DNA from: Planctomycetaceae bacterium
GTDB taxonomy: Bacteria; Planctomycetota; Planctomycetia; Pirellulales; Pirellulaceae
DNA: 31,699 nt
Direction: 5' to 3'
NCBI GenBank assembly: GCA_002685655.1
Contig: NYXM01000112.1
Span: forward strand, 1-31,699
Below the pieces are notes generated by a model, which saw only the letters and a list, made by a program, of their open reading frames with translations, was not told the origin of the DNA and did no database searches. This document shows positions 28,863-31,699 of the stretch, piece by piece. Numbering within the stretch: the first letter of the stretch is position 1; the number at the start of each line of letters is the position of its first letter. The translations under genes were made by a program, and so were the position numbers.

Positions 28863-29978
28863 CTAGTTATCTCGCGCCAGCGGCATCACGACATAGCCAT
28901 AACCATCATCGGTCAAAAACAGAGCGGCTGCATCACTTCCTTGAATGTCGACGGTCACAGTCTTTTCACTATCCAAGACTTTCAGAAAATCGGCCACAAA
29001 GCGGTGATCCAACGTGACGGTGATAAGTTCGCCAGTGTAAGGGATCGGCAATTCGACCCGGGACTGTCCGACCTCGGCCGTCAATCCGGCCATTACCAAG
29101 TTACCTTCACCAAAGGTAAAATCGAGTCCGCGACTTTCTTCGCTGCTGACAATCGCCGCCTGTCGAACGGCGGAATACAGCGGGCCTACTGTAACGTCGA
29201 ACTTCGTCGAAACTTGCCGATCCGGAAAAACCTCTCGCCATTTTGGAAATCGGCCATCGACTAATCGGGAATAAATAGTAGCTCGCTGGCTCTTAACTAA
29301 GATATCGTTGGCGCGTGCAGCAACCATGATCTCCGCGTCCCCATCGGAGAGTGCACGGTCCATCAGTTGCATCGCTCGACTAGGCACGATGGTCATTGTA
29401 TCGCTTGAACCATGATCACCAACGCTCTGAGCTGGTCCCTCCATCTTGGCCAGCCGACGACCGTCGGTCGCGACGGCGATGATCTTGTCAGCCGTCAGTT
29501 CCAATAATACGCCGCCTAGTGCATACCGACTGCTTTCGGCGTCCGTCGCGAACAGCGTTCGTCGCACAAGTTCTTTGAACAGCCGAGCCGGCACCTCGTG
29601 ATACGTTTCGGCATCAAAAGCCGACACATTTGGGAATTCGTCCGGCGACTCCGCGGACAGCTTGAATTCACTGCGATCACCCGAAACGGTTGTTCCCTGA
29701 GTGTCCGCCACAATACTCAGTGATTGATCGTTACTTTCTCGAAGAATCGAACCAAATTGACTGACCGGCAACAACACGCTACCTGGTGTTTGGATTTCTA
29801 TTCCTTCGACTTCAAAGCGAATACCAACCTCCATGTCGGTCGCCATCAATGTGGAGCAGTCGTTGATTACTTCCAATTTCACGTTACGAAGAATGGGTTT
29901 GGGGCTTCTTGCTGGTGCCACCGTCGCGGCCGTTTGGAATGCCGTCAACAGCTGTTCTCGGTTGCAAGTGATCTTCAT
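28863..29978 (-). CDS. dnaN: DNA polymerase III beta sliding clamp
   Basis: 371 aa, the normal length for the three-domain clamp. The N terminus MKITCNREQLLTAFQTAATV is typical, with ARSPKPILRNVKLEV and TDMEVGIRFEVEG following. Domain 2 contains RTLFATDAESSRYALGGVLLEL and ATDGRRLAK, and the C terminus ends GYGYVVMPLARDN where most clamps end in VMPMRL-like residues. It tethers the polymerase and other factors to DNA. The ATG at 29978 has AGAGGG nine bases upstream. It is separated from dnaA by 419 bp that look like the origin, and from the DUF721 gene by 62 bp. Confidence 0.97.
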   Translation of the reverse strand: MKITCNREQLLTAFQTAATVAPARSPKPILRNVKLEVINDCSTLMATDMEVGIRFEVEGIEIQTPGSVLLPVSQFGSILRESNDQSLSIVADTQGTTVSGDRSEFKLSAESPDEFPNVSAFDAETYHEVPARLFKELVRRTLFATDAESSRYALGGVLLELTADKIIAVATDGRRLAKMEGPAQSVGDHGSSDTMTIVPSRAMQLMDRALSDGDAEIMVAARANDILVKSQRATIYSRLVDGRFPKWREVFPDRQVSTKFDVTVGPLYSAVRQAAIVSSEESRGLDFTFGEGNLVMAGLTAEVGQSRVELPIPYTGELITVTLDHRFVADFLKVLDSEKTVTVDIQGSDAAALFLTDDGYGYVVMPLARDN

Positions 29979-30397
29979 GATTAACGTCCCTCTTTTTCAC
30001 TAAGCAATGCTCAAAAGCAAATACAAAGTTTGCAATTCATAATCTCGGGCTTCTTAGACTGCTCGGATCTCTTTTTTCTGTTAGTTCATTCTTAAAATAG
30101 TAGTAGTAGTAAAGTGTCAGGGAAATTGTCATCATCTGCTTCGAGGACACTCAAAGTACCGACGCAGAATCGTGTTATAGTCGCATGGAAGTACTGATAA
30201 TGTGTTGCTTGGCTGTCACTTTCGTGTCTGCTAGTGAGGCCTGGTGTTGGATGATTTTCAATGGAGCGTCAGTGCAGTCGAATGTAGTGTCAATACCCAG
30301 CAGTAGCCGACATGGAACTGACAGGTTGTTCGCCTCAGAAACTGACGTTCTCGGGAGAAACTCTGAATTTCGAAATTGTCCGTGACGCTGGCATGGA
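29979..30397. other. Candidate replication origin (oriC) in the dnaA-dnaN spacer
   Basis: This 419-bp spacer contains no credible gene. Bases 30001-30112 are about 67% A+T (75 of 112, hand count), well above the GC-rich surroundings. The AT-rich stretch ends in TAG TAG TAG TAG TAA (30098-30112), which fits the DnaA-trio pattern (3'-[G/A]AT-5') of bacterial unwinding elements, with the AT-rich DNA on the expected side. No TTATNCACA DnaA box was found. The hexamer AGTGTC occurs at 30113-30118, 30286-30291 and inverted at 30146-30151. Location beside dnaA and dnaN supports an origin. Confidence 0.55.
30098..30112 (+). promoter_or_regulatory. Candidate DnaA-trio element
   Basis: TAGTAGTAGTAGTAA is five successive TA[G/A] triplets. 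Read 3' to 5' they are [G/A]AT trios, the single-stranded DnaA-binding motif described for bacterial origins. AT-rich DNA extends to the left, as expected for the unwinding region. Confidence 0.5.
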
Positions 30398-31474
30398 TCA
30401 TATGTTGCAATGTTGCATTCCCAGTCGTTGGACAAGTTCGACGATTGCGGCGTTGACCAACGAATCGTGGCGTTTGTTGCTGATTTTTTGGAAAGCGTGC
30501 ATTACGGTCGAGTGATCGCGGCCGCCAAAATAGGCACCAATTCGTTCAAAGCTGTCTTTACGTAAATGTCGTGTCAGGAAGATTGCGGTGTCCCGGGCGA
30601 GGACGGTGGTTTGTCTCCGAGACGGCCCAGTCAGTTCGGCGACTGTCAGGCCAAAATAGCGGGCGACCTTCTTGATGATTTCTCGAGCACCGGGAATGTT
30701 CGTGCCAGCTCGTTGTACGATCACGCGCGAGACCAGATCGACGTCAATTAGCCGATGTTCGTCAACATGTGATTGGTTCAATTGTAGTAGCACACCTCGA
30801 AGCTCCGGAATTGAGGCTGGTGTTACTTCCGACAGGCGATCGACGACATCGTCGTGTAATTCGATACCAAGTTCGTTGGCAAATCGCCGCACAAAAGCGG
30901 AGCGTGTCGCATGTCCAGGAACTTGAATTGGAACGGTAAGCCCACCGCTTAGACGGCTCTTAAGTGCCGGGGAAAACGGAAGTTCATTGGGCGATAATCG
31001 CGACGTCAGCAGTACACGTGCACGGCGGTCTTTCAGCGTGTCCAACAGGTACAAGAGTTCCAGTTGGGCACGTGGCTTCTCCGCCAGTAAGTGCATGCCG
31101 TCGAGTGCCAAGCAATCCAGGCTGCGCAACTGCTGCCGAATATCTGAAAGCGATCCGTCCTCATGGGCTTGCGAGAATTCGCGACCAAAATCCGAACCGT
31201 TCTGCAGGCGCACCCTAGCGTCAGGTTGGAATGCTTGATATTGGTAAACCAATCCGCGCAACAGGTGGGTCTTGCCAACACCTGAAGGACCGAACATCAG
31301 GATCGGATGATCGGTTCCGGGTGAAGTCGAATGGGTTGTGATCAGATGACCCAGCAAGGCGTTTTCCGGCCCCGCAAAGTACTCGCGCACCGGTGCGTTA
31401 CGACCGGACATAACGACTTCGACCGGTGGACGATTTGAATCGTCAAAGCGAATTGAAAACAGATTGCTTACCAC
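30398..31474 (-). CDS. dnaA: Short chromosomal replication initiator DnaA (domains III and IV only)
   Basis: 358 aa, against about 450 for typical DnaA. The start is a GTG at 31474; an in-frame TGA 14 codons upstream with no start codon between excludes an N-terminal extension, so domains I and II are absent. Walker A is GPSGVGKTH (62-70). The Walker B region is CLALDGMHLL (121-130), with G126 where DnaA normally has a second Asp. Sensor 1 is LLTSR, the arginine-finger box SRLSGGL (173-179). Domain IV ends in the DNA-binding signature GGRDHSTVMHA (317-327), well conserved. It should open the origin, probably at 29979-30397. First gene of the dnaA-dnaN-dciA-gyrB series. Confidence 0.88.
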   Translation of the reverse strand: MVSNLFSIRFDDSNRPPVEVVMSGRNAPVREYFAGPENALLGHLITTHSTSPGTDHPILMFGPSGVGKTHLLRGLVYQYQAFQPDARVRLQNGSDFGREFSQAHEDGSLSDIRQQLRSLDCLALDGMHLLAEKPRAQLELLYLLDTLKDRRARVLLTSRLSPNELPFSPALKSRLSGGLTVPIQVPGHATRSAFVRRFANELGIELHDDVVDRLSEVTPASIPELRGVLLQLNQSHVDEHRLIDVDLVSRVIVQRAGTNIPGAREIIKKVARYFGLTVAELTGPSRRQTTVLARDTAIFLTRHLRKDSFERIGAYFGGRDHSTVMHAFQKISNKRHDSLVNAAIVELVQRLGMQHCNI

Positions 31475-31535
31475 AAGCGAATCCGTCTGGCGAGAGTGCG
31501 AGTAACGCGGGAAAAGTCAACCGTGACAATCCGGG

Positions 31536-31541
31536 ATTATA
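31536..31541 (-). promoter_or_regulatory. Candidate dnaA promoter -10 (TATAAT)
   Basis: The minus strand reads GGGGTATAATCCC, a perfect TATAAT about 61 bp before the GTG start of dnaA. No good -35 hexamer was seen at 17-18 bp spacing. It shares GGTATA with the candidate elements at 4620 and 17555. Confidence 0.45.
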
Positions 31542-31631
31542 CCCCTTTGACCACTGGCTTGCGAGGACCCGAGCCCCCTTTTCGCGTCTCATTCTTCTGC
31601 CCTGCACTTTCTGAGAAAACGTCTTCAATTG

Positions 31632-31640
31632 GTATCCACT
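31632..31640 (+). promoter_or_regulatory. Weak DnaA-box-like 9-mer (GTATCCACT)
   Basis: It matches TTATCCACA at seven of nine positions, in the dnaA upstream region. A single imperfect match may be chance; autoregulation of dnaA would be the natural role. Confidence 0.2.
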
Positions 31641-31697
31641 AAAAAAGGCTCTTCTATCATGCTGCGGTTGCAAACAAAGCCGCACGATAGGAGAGCC
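31641..31697 (-). terminator. Strong intrinsic terminator of the gene upstream of dnaA
   Basis: GGCTCT (31647-31652) pairs with AGAGCC (31692-31697), and the stem continues inward through CTATC/GATAG and TGCGG/CCGCA with small mismatches. On the minus strand the hairpin is followed by TTTTTT (31646-31641). It must end a minus-strand transcript coming from beyond the right edge and insulate the dnaA promoter. Confidence 0.75.
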
Positions 31698-31699
31698 AA

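Noticed and set aside
29979..30397. Consensus DnaA boxes (TTATNCACA or its complement)
   Set aside because: Both strands were scanned by eye and none was found in the spacer.
30175..30435. Small open frames in the dnaA-dnaN spacer (66-86 codons on both strands)
   Set aside because: They lack ribosome sites and any familiar sequence; the minus-strand one overlaps the dnaA end.

Overview
The window looks like planctomycete chromosome, most likely of the Pirellulales/Rhodopirellula type. The reasons are the density of secreted or Tat-exported enzymes, a PVC-type heme-binding dehydrogenase/HEAT protein, a DUF1501 protein, a YHYH protein, a CRTAC1/ASPIC protein, a Rhodopirellula/Verrucomicrobium-type ECF sigma factor and a short divergent DnaA. 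No tRNA, rRNA, insertion sequence or CRISPR array was seen. Family assignments come from reading motifs by eye, without database searches.

Region 1 (1-6.2 kb) is a set of secreted carbohydrate-active proteins: an edge-truncated sialidase (+), converging with a two-gene minus-strand unit (NHL propeller, then a glycosyl-hydrolase-like/sialidase fusion), and a divergent five-bladed-propeller protein (+).

Region 2 (6.4-17.3 kb) is a run of ten minus-strand genes with no gap above 69 bp: ECF sigma factor, membrane anti-sigma-like protein, EF-hand metallophosphatase, EF-hand sulfatase, EF-hand low-complexity protein, DUF5658-like membrane protein, secreted beta-sandwich-like protein, YHYH protein, DUF1501 protein and M14-like peptidase. 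The first four are joined by 4-bp stop/start overlaps, so regulator and effectors are probably co-expressed. The output looks like an exported, calcium-linked set acting on sulfated or phosphorylated polymers. This is the best candidate for an undescribed system.

Region 3 (17.6-25.9 kb) holds a Tat-exported metallophosphoesterase, a PiT phosphate transporter, a second five-bladed-propeller protein, a compact CRTAC1/ASPIC protein, a heme-binding dehydrogenase/HEAT protein and a frameshifted PKD-domain remnant. A tandem array of three TGACA-N7-TGTCA dyads lies between the remnant and gyrB.

Region 4 (25.9-31.7 kb, minus strand) is the replication-origin neighbourhood in the order dnaA, dnaN, dciA (DUF721), gyrB, with no recF. 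DnaA lacks domains I and II and has an altered Walker B. The 419-bp dnaA-dnaN spacer contains an AT-rich segment followed by TAG TAG TAG TAG TAA, which fits a DnaA-trio unwinding element, but no consensus DnaA box. A strong minus-strand terminator at the right edge isolates dnaA from the gene before it.
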